A stretch of DNA of 64,000 nucleotides from Basidiobolus meristosporus CBS 931.73 (taxonomy: Eukaryota > Basidiobolomycota > Basidiobolomycetes > Basidiobolales > Basidiobolaceae): contig MCFE01000081.1 in NCBI GenBank assembly GCA_002104905.1, positions 116,028 through 180,027 of the forward strand. Reading direction: 5' to 3'. The translations under genes were made by a program, and so were the position numbers. Positions 55,957 to 64,000 of this stretch are shown piece after piece. The notes under the pieces are model-generated. The model searched no databases and was not told the DNA's origin. It worked only from the letters and a program-made list of their open reading frames with translations. Numbering within the stretch: the first letter of the stretch is position 1; every line of letters starts with the position of its first letter.

Positions 55957-55970
55957 TTAGGGTTAGGGTT
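55957..55970 (+). repeat. Internal telomere repeat
   Basis: TTAGGGTTAGGGTT at the 5' edge of LINE copy 1. Confidence 0.92.
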
Positions 55971-56318
55971 GCGCGCTGTGACTGCTTTTTACGATTGCAA
56001 GGTCAGAACCTAGGAAAAAATAAAAATAGTTAGTAAAGGTGATTTAATGGATGGATGGATGGATTCGGAGTCAGATTCAATCAAAATATCAAATTGTTGA
56101 CTAATTTAAAAGAGCAGAAAAAATAAAAATAGTTAGTAAAGGTGATTCAATGGGTGGATGGATGGATTTGGAGTCAGATTCAATCAAAAAATCAAATTGT
56201 TGACTAATTTAAAAGAGGAAAAAATAAAAATAGTTATTAAAGGTGATTTAATGGATGGATGGATGGATTTGGAGTCAGATTCAATAAAAAAATCAAATTG
56301 TTGACTAATTTAAAAGAG
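55971..56318. repeat. Three-copy minisatellite between telomere islands
   Basis: About 40 bp of unrelated sequence (GCGCGCTGTGACTGC...), then three tandem units of roughly 103 bp. Each contains AAAATAAAAATAGTTA, GGTGATT(T/C)AATGG, a short TGGA/GGAT run, GGAGTCAGATTCAAT and AATTGTTGACTAATTTAAAA. No coding signal. Confidence 0.85.
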
Positions 56319-56325
56319 AGGGTTA

Positions 56326-57307
56326 GGGGATGATAATCACCACAGGGTGAAATCTTTATTTAATCATAAATAAAGAAGCAAAGTTCAAATATGAATATTT
56401 GAGATGCAGTAAGCCTACAAGATAAACTTGGACTTTGCTGTATCCCAAATATCCTCAATATCAAAGTCTAGAGGAGAATGTAGCAAAACTGCTTGTTCAC
56501 TGTAGTATTTCTTGAGGAAGTTTGTGACTTGAAGGGAAGGAGAGTTTTTCAACAAGCTGGTAAACATTTTGAGGAGTTCTTTTTCCAGAGAGAATGGTAC
56601 AAAGAGTGGAATGTCTAAATGATGTCTGAATATATGCTCTGAGGGCTCCCAATCCAGCATATTTTTGACTTCCTCTGTAAAATCTTCAACAATATCTTTG
56701 TCAAGAATAACTTCCAAGAGATCCCTGGCAATGTACTGAATGTTAATAATCTTAGGCATATGAATACCTAGGTCCTTGAGGTAGTTTCTTTGTTCTGAAA
56801 TTGGGAGATAGCCAGCATTTCTGAAATAGCAAACAGCCCAGTTGGCAGTGGGAGGAGTATCAGGGCTGACAGGGAATCTTCTTCTGGCTTTAGGGAGCAC
56901 TGGCTTAGTTGACTGTCTTGTTGGAAGGGCAGCTGGCTTTGGATGATCTTGAAGTGCTTGGGAGTATGTCTGAGTATGAATGGCAGGAGTAGCTGGTTGC
57001 TGACAGTGATCAGATTGACTGGAGGAAGTGCTGGTTGAGGGGTTGCAAGGTAAGGAAGAAGCTGAAAGAGAAGTAGAGAGTGCAGGGTGAAGTTCAGAGA
57101 GAGTTTTGAAAAGAACCTGGATCTGAGATTTCAACATTGAGTTTTCAGCTTCAAGAAGAGAAACTCTTTGTTCAAGGTAAGAGGTCTGTAAAGAGTGAAA
57201 GCTGGGTAAAGACATAGAAGTAGTAGATAATAAGAAGAAAGGAGTAGTTGGGGTGGGAGGGTGGAAAAATAGTCAAGAAGAAAAGAGAGGAAAGATCTGA
57301 AATTGAA
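56326..57307 (-). mobile_element. ORF1-only non-autonomous LINE relative
   Basis: Bounded on both sides by telomere-type repeat. Its 3' end (left) reads TTAGGGGATGATAATCACC..., and on the minus strand AATAAAGATTTCACCCTGTGGTGA: the same tail and hairpin as the LINE. Encodes only the 266-residue ORF1-like protein; no endonuclease or RT. Confidence 0.8.
56415..57215 (-). CDS. ORF1-like protein of the non-autonomous element
   Basis: 266 residues, intact, ATG at 57215. Starts with a coiled coil (SYLEQRVSLLEAENSMLKSQ), a Ser/Thr/Pro-rich middle, then a C-terminal domain TANWAVCYFRNAGYLPISEQ ... LLEVILDKDIVEDF ... IEDIWDTAKSKF. This aligns with the C-terminal domain of LINE ORF1 (STWTVVYLK..PWTPIS ... 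ILEVILDQNIADPF ... ELWDSAGHIV). It lacks the zinc-ribbon head. The frame is preserved despite lying in a repeat graveyard. Confidence 0.78.
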   Translation of the reverse strand: MSLPSFHSLQTSYLEQRVSLLEAENSMLKSQIQVLFKTLSELHPALSTSLSASSLPCNPSTSTSSSQSDHCQQPATPAIHTQTYSQALQDHPKPAALPTRQSTKPVLPKARRRFPVSPDTPPTANWAVCYFRNAGYLPISEQRNYLKDLGIHMPKIINIQYIARDLLEVILDKDIVEDFTEEVKNMLDWEPSEHIFRHHLDIPLFVPFSLEKELLKMFTSLLKNSPSLQVTNFLKKYYSEQAVLLHSPLDFDIEDIWDTAKSKFIL

Positions 57308-58817
57308 GGGTAGGGGGGAGACAGTCACCAACAGGTGAAATCTTTATTTCAGTTGAAACAAAGAAGCCAGCACTACTGTTGTAGCTTTGATACAAGAGTG
57401 TGTAGCTGAGGGGAATTTGTAGGTAAGTTAATAAGAAGTGATGATAGTTCTTCAGTGCTAAACACACTGTTCAGTGGGAAGGGGGGTAGCAAGAGAGGTA
57501 AGAATGACTTGTGAACAACATTAATGAGGGGAATGTGATAAGGATTGATATTCATCATAAAGGGAGTGTGCTGCTGCAGATATTGCTGCCAAAGGTCTGT
57601 CAAGTACTTCAGGTAGGCCAGCTTGGGTTTTTCTGACTGCAGAATATAGTGTGCAAACTTCTTGACTTCAGGATCTCCAAGTATAGTTCTCCAGCAGGAG
57701 CCAGGTGTAGTGTGGTGTGTTCTCTTCCAGGCCTTAATCCGTGGGTTGTTGCAGTTGTGAAGTCTGAGGTATAATCTGGTTCTAAGGTAGAGAAGTCTGA
57801 TCTTATAGGGCATAAACCCAAAAGCACCAAGAATAGCATGTCTGTAGAGGCATTCAGGCAAATGAGGCACCAAGGAGGTAATGTACCATACTGCAAACTT
57901 GTCAAGCTTAGTGCAGTCTCTAGAAGTAAGAGAGAGAAGTGGTAAGCCAAATTCCAGGACAGGGAAGACAAACTGCTTGAGTAGAAGGAGGCAGCTGGGA
58001 GCTGAAGTTGTAGGAGGAGTAACAGCCAGTAGCTTGTGGAGTGCCTGTCTTGCCAGGATAATTCTCTTCTTCAGGTGTGCTCCAGAGTCTAGTCCAGTAG
58101 GAAGGAAAGGAAAGCCAAGATATGTAGCAGAAACCTGAGCAGGTAGAGTGGAGTTCTCCAAGTTGATGGGAGAGCCCAAAGGTACTGTCTTTGCAATGGA
58201 AAGCTGGAGATTATTCTTCTGCAGATACTGGTGGATGGTCTGGGAGTCTTGTTGCACATTGGAGGAGGATATTCTGATGTCATCAGCAAAGAGAGTAACC
58301 AGGCAGTCAGCTGAGAGTCTTGGAAAATCATTCAGGAGGATGGCAAACAGTATAGGATCAAGCACAGAGCCTTGAACCACTCCATTAGGAACTGAGAACA
58401 CAGCTGATTGCCCACTTGGGTGCAGAATTCTTGCTTGTGGATCCAGAAACAGAGACCTGATAAGGAGGGTGAGAGAGGTACTGGAGAAGCATTGCAACTT
58501 GGACCAAAGCAGATTTCTGTCAACTGAATCAAAGGCCTTAGTAATATCAAACAGAACTGAGGGATACTTGCACTGGAGAGAGTGATCTTGGCTAAGTATG
58601 ACTGCATATTCCAAGAAGTGGCCAGGAACAAAGCCAAACTGTGCAGGGTGAAACTTGAGGGGGTCAGAGTAGAGCTCCTGAGCAAGCAGAAGCTCAAACA
58701 CCTTTCTGCAAGTGGGCAGCAGAGATATTGGCCTGTAGGAGCTAGGATCCAGGTGCTTTCCTTTACCCTTGTACAGTGGCAGAACATTTGCAAAGGACCA
58801 TTCCTCAGGAGTAGAAA
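57308..58817 (-). mobile_element. Telomeric LINE, copy 2 (5'-truncated)
   Basis: The left edge is GGGTAGGGGGGAGACAGTCACC; the 5' end is cut in RT at ...TCCTGAGGAATGGTCC (58817), where GGGTTAGGGG follows. Carries the RT C-terminal half without stops from 58817 to 57373. Intact 3' hairpin TCACC-TGTT-GGTGA. Confidence 0.92.
57373..58817 (-). pseudogene. LINE ORF2 RT fragment (copy 2)
   Basis: Open from the truncation point: EEWSFANVLPLYKGKGK, SYRPISLLPTCRK, FDITKAFDSVDRNLLW, FADDIRISSSN and C-terminal THTLVSKLQQ-stop. Lacks the endonuclease and the RT N-terminus. Confidence 0.9.
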
Positions 58818-60085
58818 GGGTTAGGGGGGAGACAGTCACCAACAGGTGAAATCTTTATTTCAGTTGAAACAAAGAAGCCAGTGCTACTGTTGTAGCTTTG
58901 ATACAAGAGTGTGTAGCTGAGGGGAATTTGTAGGTAAGTTAATAAGAAGTGATGATAGTTCTTCAGTGCCCAAGACACTGTTCAGTGGGAAGGGGGGTAG
59001 CAAGAGAGGTAAGAATGACTTGTGAACAACATTAATGAGGGGAATGTGATAAGGGTTGATATTCATCATAAAGGGAGTGTGCTGCTGCAGATATTGCTGC
59101 CAAAGGTCTGTCAAGTACTTCAGGTAGGCCAGCTTGGGTTTTTCTGACTGCAGAATATAGTGTGCAAACTTCTTGACTTCAGGATCTCCAAGTATAGTTC
59201 TCCAGCAGGAGCCAGGTGTTGAGTGGTGTGTTCTCTTCCAGGCCTTAATCCGTGGGTTGTTGCAGTTGTGAAGTCTGAGGTATAATCTGGTTCTAAGGTA
59301 GAGATGTCTGATCTTATAGGGCATAAACCCAAAAGCACCAAGAATAGCATGTCTGTAGGGGCATTCAGGCAAATGAGGCACCAAGGAGGTAATGCACCAA
59401 ACTGCAAACTTGTCAAGCTTAGTGCAGTCTCTAGAAGTAAGAGAGAGAAGTGGTAAGCCAAATTCCAGGACAGGGAAGACAAACTGCTTGAGAAGAAGGA
59501 GGCAGCTGGGAGCTGAAGTTGTAGGAGGAGTAACAGCCAGTAGCTTGTGGAGTGCCTGTCTTGCCAGGACAATTCTCTTCTTCAGGTGTGCTCCAGAGTC
59601 TAGTCCAGTAGGAAGGAAAGGAAAGCCAAGATATGTAGCAGAAACCTGAGCAGGTAGAGTGGAGTTCTCCAAGTTGATGGGAGAGCCCAAAGGTACTGTC
59701 TTTGCAATGGAAAGCTGGAGATTATTCTTCTGCAGATACTGGTGGATGGTCTGGGAGTCTTGTTGCACATTGGAGGAGGATATTCTGATGTCATCAGCAA
59801 AGAGAGTAACCAGGCAGTCAGCTGAGAGTCTTGGGAGATCATTCAGGAAGATGGCAAACAGTATAGGACCAAGCACAGAGCCTTGAACCACTCCATTAGG
59901 AACTGAGAACACAGCTGATTGCCCACTTGGGTGCAGAATTCTTGCTTGTGGATCCAGAAACAGAGACCTGACAAGGAGGGTGAGAGAGGTACTGGAGAAG
60001 CATTGCAACTTGGACCAAAGCAGATTTCTGTCAACAGAATCAAAGGCCTTAGTAATATCAAACAGAACAGAGGGATACTTGCACT
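58818..60085 (-). mobile_element. Telomeric LINE, copy 3 (5'-truncated)
   Basis: Begins at GGGTTAGGGGGGAGACAG on the left; truncated at ...GGATACTTGCAC (60085), followed by TTAGGGGGGGGG. The RT frame runs from 60085 to 58884 without a stop. Confidence 0.92.
58884..60085 (-). pseudogene. LINE ORF2 RT fragment (copy 3)
   Basis: Starts inside RT at CKYPSVLFDITKAFDSVD and keeps FADDIRISSSN to the normal C-terminus. The open frame appears to extend right of 60085 only because copy 4's 3' UTR happens to be open; that is not a real fusion. Confidence 0.88.
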
Positions 60086-61693
60086 TAGGGGGGGGGAGAC
60101 AGTCACCAACAGGTGAAATCTTTATTTCAGTTGAAACAAAGAAGCCAGCGCTACTGTTGTAGCTTTGATACAAGAGTGTGTAGCTGAGGGGAATTTGTAG
60201 GTAAGTTAATAAGAAGTGATGATAGTTCTTCAGTGCTAAACACACTGTTCAGTGGGAAGGGGGGTAGCAAGAGAGGTAAGAATGACTTGTGAACAACATT
60301 AATGAGGGGAATGTGAAAAGGATTGATATTCATCATAAAGGGAGTGTGCTGCTGCAGATATTGCTGCCAAAGATCTGTCAAGTACTTCAGGTAGGCCAGC
60401 TTGGGTTTTTCTGACTGCAGAATAAAGTGAGCAAACTTCTTGACTTCAGGATCTCCAAGTATAGTTCTCCAGCAGGAGCCAGGTGTTGTGTGGTGTGTTC
60501 TCTTCCAGGCCTTAATCAGTGGGTTGTTGCAGTTGTGAAGTCTGAGGTATAATCTGGTTCTAAGGTAGAGAAGTCTGATCTTATAGGGCATAAACCCAAA
60601 AGCACCAAGAATAGCATGTCTGTAGGGGCATTCAGGCAAATGAGGCACCAAGGAGGTAATGCACCAAACGCAAACTTGTCAAGCTTAGTGCAGTCTCTAG
60701 AAGTAAGAGAGAGAAGTGGTAAGCCAAATTCCAGGACAGGGAAGAAAAACTGCTTGAGTAGAAGGAGGCAGCTGGGAGCTGAAGTTGTAGGAGGAGTAAC
60801 AGCCAACAGCTTGTGGAGTGCCTGTCTTGCAAGGATAATTCTCTTCTTCAGGTGTGCTCCAGAGTCTAGTCCAGTAGGAAGGAAAGGAAAGCCAAGATAT
60901 GTAGCAGAAACCTGAGCAGGTAGAGTGGAGTTCTCCAAGTTGATGGGAGAGCCCAAAGGTACTGTCTTTGCAATGGAAAGCTGGAGATTATTCTTCTGCA
61001 GATACTGGTGGATGGTCTGGGAATCTTGTTGCACATTGGAGGAGGATATTCTGATGTCATCAGCAAAGAGAGTAACCAGGCAGTCAGCTGAGAGTCTTGG
61101 GAAGTCATTCAGGAAGATGGCAAACAGTATAGGACCAAGCACAGAGCCTTGAACCACTCCATTAGGAACTGAGAACACAGCTGATTGCTCACTTGGGTGC
61201 AGAATTCTTGCTTGTGGATCCAGAAACAGAGACCTGACAAGGAGGGTGAGAGAGGTACTGGAGAAGCATTGCAACTTGGACCAAAGCAGATTTCTGTCAA
61301 CTGAATCAAAGGCCTTAGTAATATCAAACAGAACTGAGGGATACTTGCACTGGAGAGAGTGATCTTGGCTAAGTATGACTGCATATTCTAAGGAGAGGCC
61401 AGGAACAAAGCCAAACTGTGCAGGATGAAACTTGAGGGAGTCAGAGTAGAGCTCCTGAGCAAGCAGAAGCTCAAACACCTTTCTGCAGGTGGGCAGCAGA
61501 GATATTGGCCTGTAGGAGCTAGGATCCAGGTGCTTTCCTTTACCCTTGTACAGTGGCAGAACATTTGCAAAGGACCATTCCTCAGGAGTAGAAAGCTGGG
61601 CTGAGCATTGCTGAAACAGTGGAAGCAGAAGTGCAGACATGGCCTTGGTACTAGTCTTCAGAAGCTCATAAGAGATTGTGTCCACACCTGGAG
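60086..61693 (-). mobile_element. Telomeric LINE, copy 4 (5'-truncated)
   Basis: Left junction TTAGGGGGGGGGAGACAG (nine G). Truncated at ...CACACCTGGAGC (61693), followed by TTAGGGTTAGGGTTAAGGGTTAGGG. Longest of the truncated copies. Confidence 0.92.
60151..61693 (-). pseudogene. LINE ORF2 RT fragment (copy 4), frameshifted
   Basis: Starts VDTISYELLKTSTKAMSALL and keeps FADDIRISSSN. A 1-nt deletion at about 60668 (CCAAACGCAAAC versus CCAAACTGCAAAC in the sister copies) shifts the frame; the C-terminal 166 residues are open separately (60651-60151). Confidence 0.9.
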
Positions 61694-61719
61694 CTTAGGG
61701 TTAGGGTTAAGGGTTAGGG
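61694..61719 (+). repeat. Internal telomere repeats
   Basis: About four units (TTAGGG, TTAGGG, TTAAGGG variant, TTAGGGGGG) between copies 4 and 5. Confidence 0.93.
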
Positions 61720-62168
61720 GGGAGACAGTCACCAACAGGTGAAATCTTTATTTCAGTTGAAACAAAGAAGCCAGCGCTACTGTTGTAGCTTTGATACAAG
61801 AGTGTGTAGCTGAGGGGAATTTGTAGGTAAGTTAATAAGAAGTGATGATAGTTCTTCAGTGCTCAACACACTGTTCAGTGGGAAGGGGGGTAGCAAGAGA
61901 GGTAAGAATGACTTGTGAACAACATTAATGAGGGGAATGTGATAAGGATTGATATTCATCATAAAGGGAGTGTGCTGCTGCAGATATTGCTGCCAAAGGT
62001 CTGTCAAGTACTTCAGGTAGGCCAGCTTGGGTTTTTCTGACTGCAGAATAAATTCAGCAAACTTCTTGACTTCAGGATCTCCAAGTATAGTTCTCCAGCA
62101 GGAGTCAGGTGTAGTGTGGTGTGTTCTCTTCCAGGCCTTAATCAGTGGGTTGTTGCAGTTGTGAAGTC
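61720..62168 (-). mobile_element. Telomeric LINE, copy 5 (short, about 450 bp)
   Basis: 3' UTR plus the last about 130 codons of ORF2 (61777-62168). Truncated at ...GTTGTGAAGTC, followed by TTAGGGTTAGGG. Same hairpin tail. Confidence 0.92.

Positions 62169-62199
<31 letters not shown>
62169..62199 (+). repeat. Internal telomere repeats
   Basis: Five units including one TTTAGGG variant, ending in eight G at the start of copy 6. Confidence 0.93.
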
Positions 62200-63246
62200 G
62201 GGGGAGACAGTCACCAACAGGTGAAATCTTTATTTCAGTTGAAACAAAGAAGCCAGCGCTACTGTTGTAGCTTTGATACAAGAGTGTGTAGCTGAGGGGA
62301 ATTTGTAGGTAAGTTAATAAGAAGTGATGATAGTTCTTCAGTGCTCAAGACACTGTTCAGTGGGAAGGGGGGTAGCAAGAGAGGTAAGAATGACTTGTGA
62401 ACAACATTAATGAGGGGAATGTGATAAGGATTGATATTCATCATAAAGGGAGTGTGCTGCTGCAGATATTGCTGCCAAAGGTCTGTCAAGTACTTCAGGT
62501 AGGCCAGCTTGGGTTTTTCTGACTGCAGAATATAGTGAGCAAACTTCTTGACTTCAGGATCTCCAAGTATAGTTCTCCAGCAGGAGCCAGGTGTTGTGTG
62601 GTGTGTTCTCTTCCAGGCCTTAATCAGTGGGTTGTTGCAGTTGTGAAGTCTGAGGTATAATCTGGTTCTAAGGTAGAGAAGTCTGATCTTATAGGGCATA
62701 AACCCAAAAGCACCAAGAATAGCATGTCTGTAGGGGCATTCAGGCAAATGAGGCACCAAGGAGGTAATGCACCATACTGCAAACTTGTCAAGCTTAGTGC
62801 AGTCTCTAGAAGTAAGAGAGAGAAGTGGTAAGCCAAATTCCAGTACAGGGAAGACAAACTGCTTGAGTAGAAGAAGGCAGCTGGGAGCTGAAGTTGTAGG
62901 AGGAGTAACAGCCAGTAGCATGTGGAGTGCCTGTCTTGCCAGGATAATTCTCTTCTTCAGGTGTGCTCCAGAGTCTAGTCCAGTAGGAAGGAAAGGAAAG
63001 CCAAGATATGTAGCAGAAACCTGAGCAGGTAGAGTGGAGTTCTCTAAGGTGATGGGAGAGCCCAAAGGTACTGTCTTTGCAATGGAAAGCTGGAGATTAT
63101 TCTTCTGCAGATACTGGTGGATGGTCTGGGAGTCTTGTTGCACATTGGAGGAGGATATTCTGATGTCATCAGCAAAGAGAGTAACCAGGCAGTCAGCTGA
63201 GAGTCTTGGGAAATCATTCAGGAAGATGGCAAACAGTATAGGACCA
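62200..63246 (-). mobile_element. Telomeric LINE, copy 6 (5'-truncated)
   Basis: RT C-terminal part open from 63246 to 62259, including the FADD region. Truncated within LGPILFAIF at ...TATAGGACCA, followed by AGGGTTAGGGTTAGGG. 3' hairpin intact. Confidence 0.92.
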
Positions 63247-63266
63247 AGGGTTAGGGTTAGGGTTAG
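63247..63266 (+). repeat. Internal telomere repeats
   Basis: Three units of TTAGGG between LINE copy 6 and the SINE, running into a G run. Confidence 0.92.
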
Positions 63267-63792
63267 GGGGGGAGGAAAGTCACCAAGTGGTGAAATCTTT
63301 ATTTACTTATGACAAGTATTTAAAGAAGCCAAGTTAATCTGAAGTTATTCCTAGAAAGCTAGGTCTGAGAGATATCTTCCTGGTAAGCCAGGTCTAAGAG
63401 TTTTGAGGCTGAGTGGTACTATATTTCCTAGTTAGCTAGGTCTGAGAGAGGTTTCCTGGAAAGCCAGGCCTGAGAAGTGAGAATCTGAATATATCTGAGC
63501 TAAGTTATACTGGTTTGTGGTAGCTGAATTGTGGCCGGAATGGCCAGTAGACTGGGGGAACTGAGAGGAATTTCTGGGCGATCACTGGCCAAATTTACTA
63601 GGAAAATCTGGCCAATTAGCATTTCAAGGATTTCAGCCAATCAGAGCCTTTACTTTGCCCGATGGTTGATCAAGCCATCTCCCAATGAGCACACATCAAT
63701 TTTATTAATCAAATTTTGCTGGATCCAGGATTTGAACCCACAACCATGGGTATGGAAGGGTTAGGGATAACCACAAGGCTAAGTGTTCTTGG
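63267..63792 (-). mobile_element. tRNA-derived SINE with LINE-like 3' tail
   Basis: On the minus strand the 5' end has a tRNA-like region: A box TAGCCTTGTGGTTA and, 43-44 nt later, a perfect B box GGTTCAAATCC (plus-strand GGATTTGAACC at about 63728). That is the exact spacing in a tRNA gene, i.e. an internal RNA polymerase III promoter. The body (63343-63480) has four diverged repeats of TTCCTgg..AGCyAGGTCTGAGA. The 3' end, AATAAAGATTTCACCACTTGGTGACTTTCCTCCCCCC in pieces, shares tail and hairpin with the LINE. About 525 bp, no ORF. Confidence 0.8.
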
Positions 63793-63798
63793 TTAGGG

Positions 63799-63809
63799 GG
63801 GGGAGACAC
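63799..63809 (-). mobile_element. Minimal LINE 3' stub
   Basis: TTAGGG is followed by GGGGGAGACAC and then TTAGGG again. GGGGGAGACA is the last ten bases of the LINE 3' end, so this looks like an insertion truncated after about 11 nt. Confidence 0.7.
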
Positions 63810-64000
63810 TTAGGGTTAGGGTTAGGGTTAGGGTTAGGGTTAGGGTTAGGGTTAGGGTTAGGGTTAGGGTTAGGGTTAGGGTTAGGGTTAGGTTAGGGTT
63901 AGGGTTAGGGTTAGGGTTAGGGTTAGGGTTAGGGTTAGGGTTAGGGTTAGGGTTAGGGTTAGGGTTAGGGTTAGGGTTAGGGTTAGGGTTAGGGTTAGGG
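63810..64000 (+). repeat. Terminal telomere array (TTAGGG)n
   Basis: About 32 units to the window edge, with a single 5-nt variant TTAGG at about 63889-63893. G-strand 5'->3' toward the right end, as at a right chromosome terminus. Confidence 0.98.

Noticed and set aside
57373-58842. LINE RT frame starting at 58842 as an intact ORF
   Set aside because: The apparent start is a TTG in the neighbouring copy's tail; copy 2 is truncated at 58817 and lacks the endonuclease and part of RT.
58884-60245. An apparent 453-codon frame spanning LINE copies 3 and 4, read as a chimeric protein
   Set aside because: Its first part is the 3' UTR and ORF2 end of copy 4 read through the telomere junction; the frame is open by chance and has no start of its own.
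63754-63765. GGGTTAGGGAT as a separate telomere island inside the last element
   Set aside because: It lies between the A and B boxes at a spacing that is exactly tRNA-like, so it is more likely part of the SINE than an insertion junction.
63715-63780. A functional tRNA gene (A box and B box present)
   Set aside because: No convincing acceptor or anticodon stems, and the region is continuous with a SINE body ending in the LINE tail.

Overview
The window reads as the right-hand end of a fungal chromosome. Introns are short (about 45-70 bp, GT...AG). The gene set includes a Pbs2-type MAPKK, Tom5, an AA11-type LPMO, GH16 glucanases with chitin-binding modules and glycogen synthase. The last 191 bases are an uninterrupted TTAGGG array running 5'->3' to the window edge, the G-strand orientation of a chromosome terminus. 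An early-diverging (zygomycete-grade) fungus is my guess from the feel of the proteins and retroelements; I cannot name the species.

1-18.2 kb is ordinary gene-dense chromosome: a Sec7-PH Arf-GEF (+), PBS2 MAPKK (-), TOM5 (-), RPL31 (-), a phosducin-like protein (+), a probable complex I subunit (+), glycogen synthase (-), a fusion of an amino-acid dehydrogenase with a 4-hydroxyphenylpyruvate-dioxygenase-like module (-), and an MFS monocarboxylate transporter (+).

18.2-26.4 kb is gene-poor and holds one Ty1/copia element with a full-length gag-pol (19873-24541, TSD ATTGC), a solo LTR and LTR debris. 26.4-37.0 kb is a wall-polysaccharide cluster: a LPMO with a CBM5/12 module, then two divergently transcribed GH16 paralogues that share a 4-nt microexon. 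One paralogue carries about 100 copies of a 19-residue repeat and a CBM19-like tail, and its frame is broken four times in the repeat.

37.3-51.5 kb is nested transposons. A minus-strand copia element (38349-41144, resuming at 51296) is split by a DNA transposon of about 10.1 kb with inverted ends and a decayed Harbinger/DDE transposase. That element is itself interrupted by a Ty3/gypsy element (43488-49868, TSD GCGC) and a copia solo LTR (50768-51116, TSD CAATC).

51.54-64 kb is the most unusual part. The copia sequence stops abruptly and is followed by telomere repeat and then a head-to-tail string of APE-type LINE copies, one ORF1-only relative, one tRNA-derived SINE and an 11-base stub. 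Each is separated by 1-5 telomere units. All have their 3' end toward the centromere and are cut short at the telomere-facing 5' end. All but the stub share a 3' terminal tail with the hairpin TCACC-N4-GGTGA. This is the arrangement expected if element RNAs are reverse-transcribed directly onto the chromosome's 3' end, as for Drosophila HeT-A/TART, but here alternating with telomerase-type repeats and with SINE and ORF1-only followers using the same tail.
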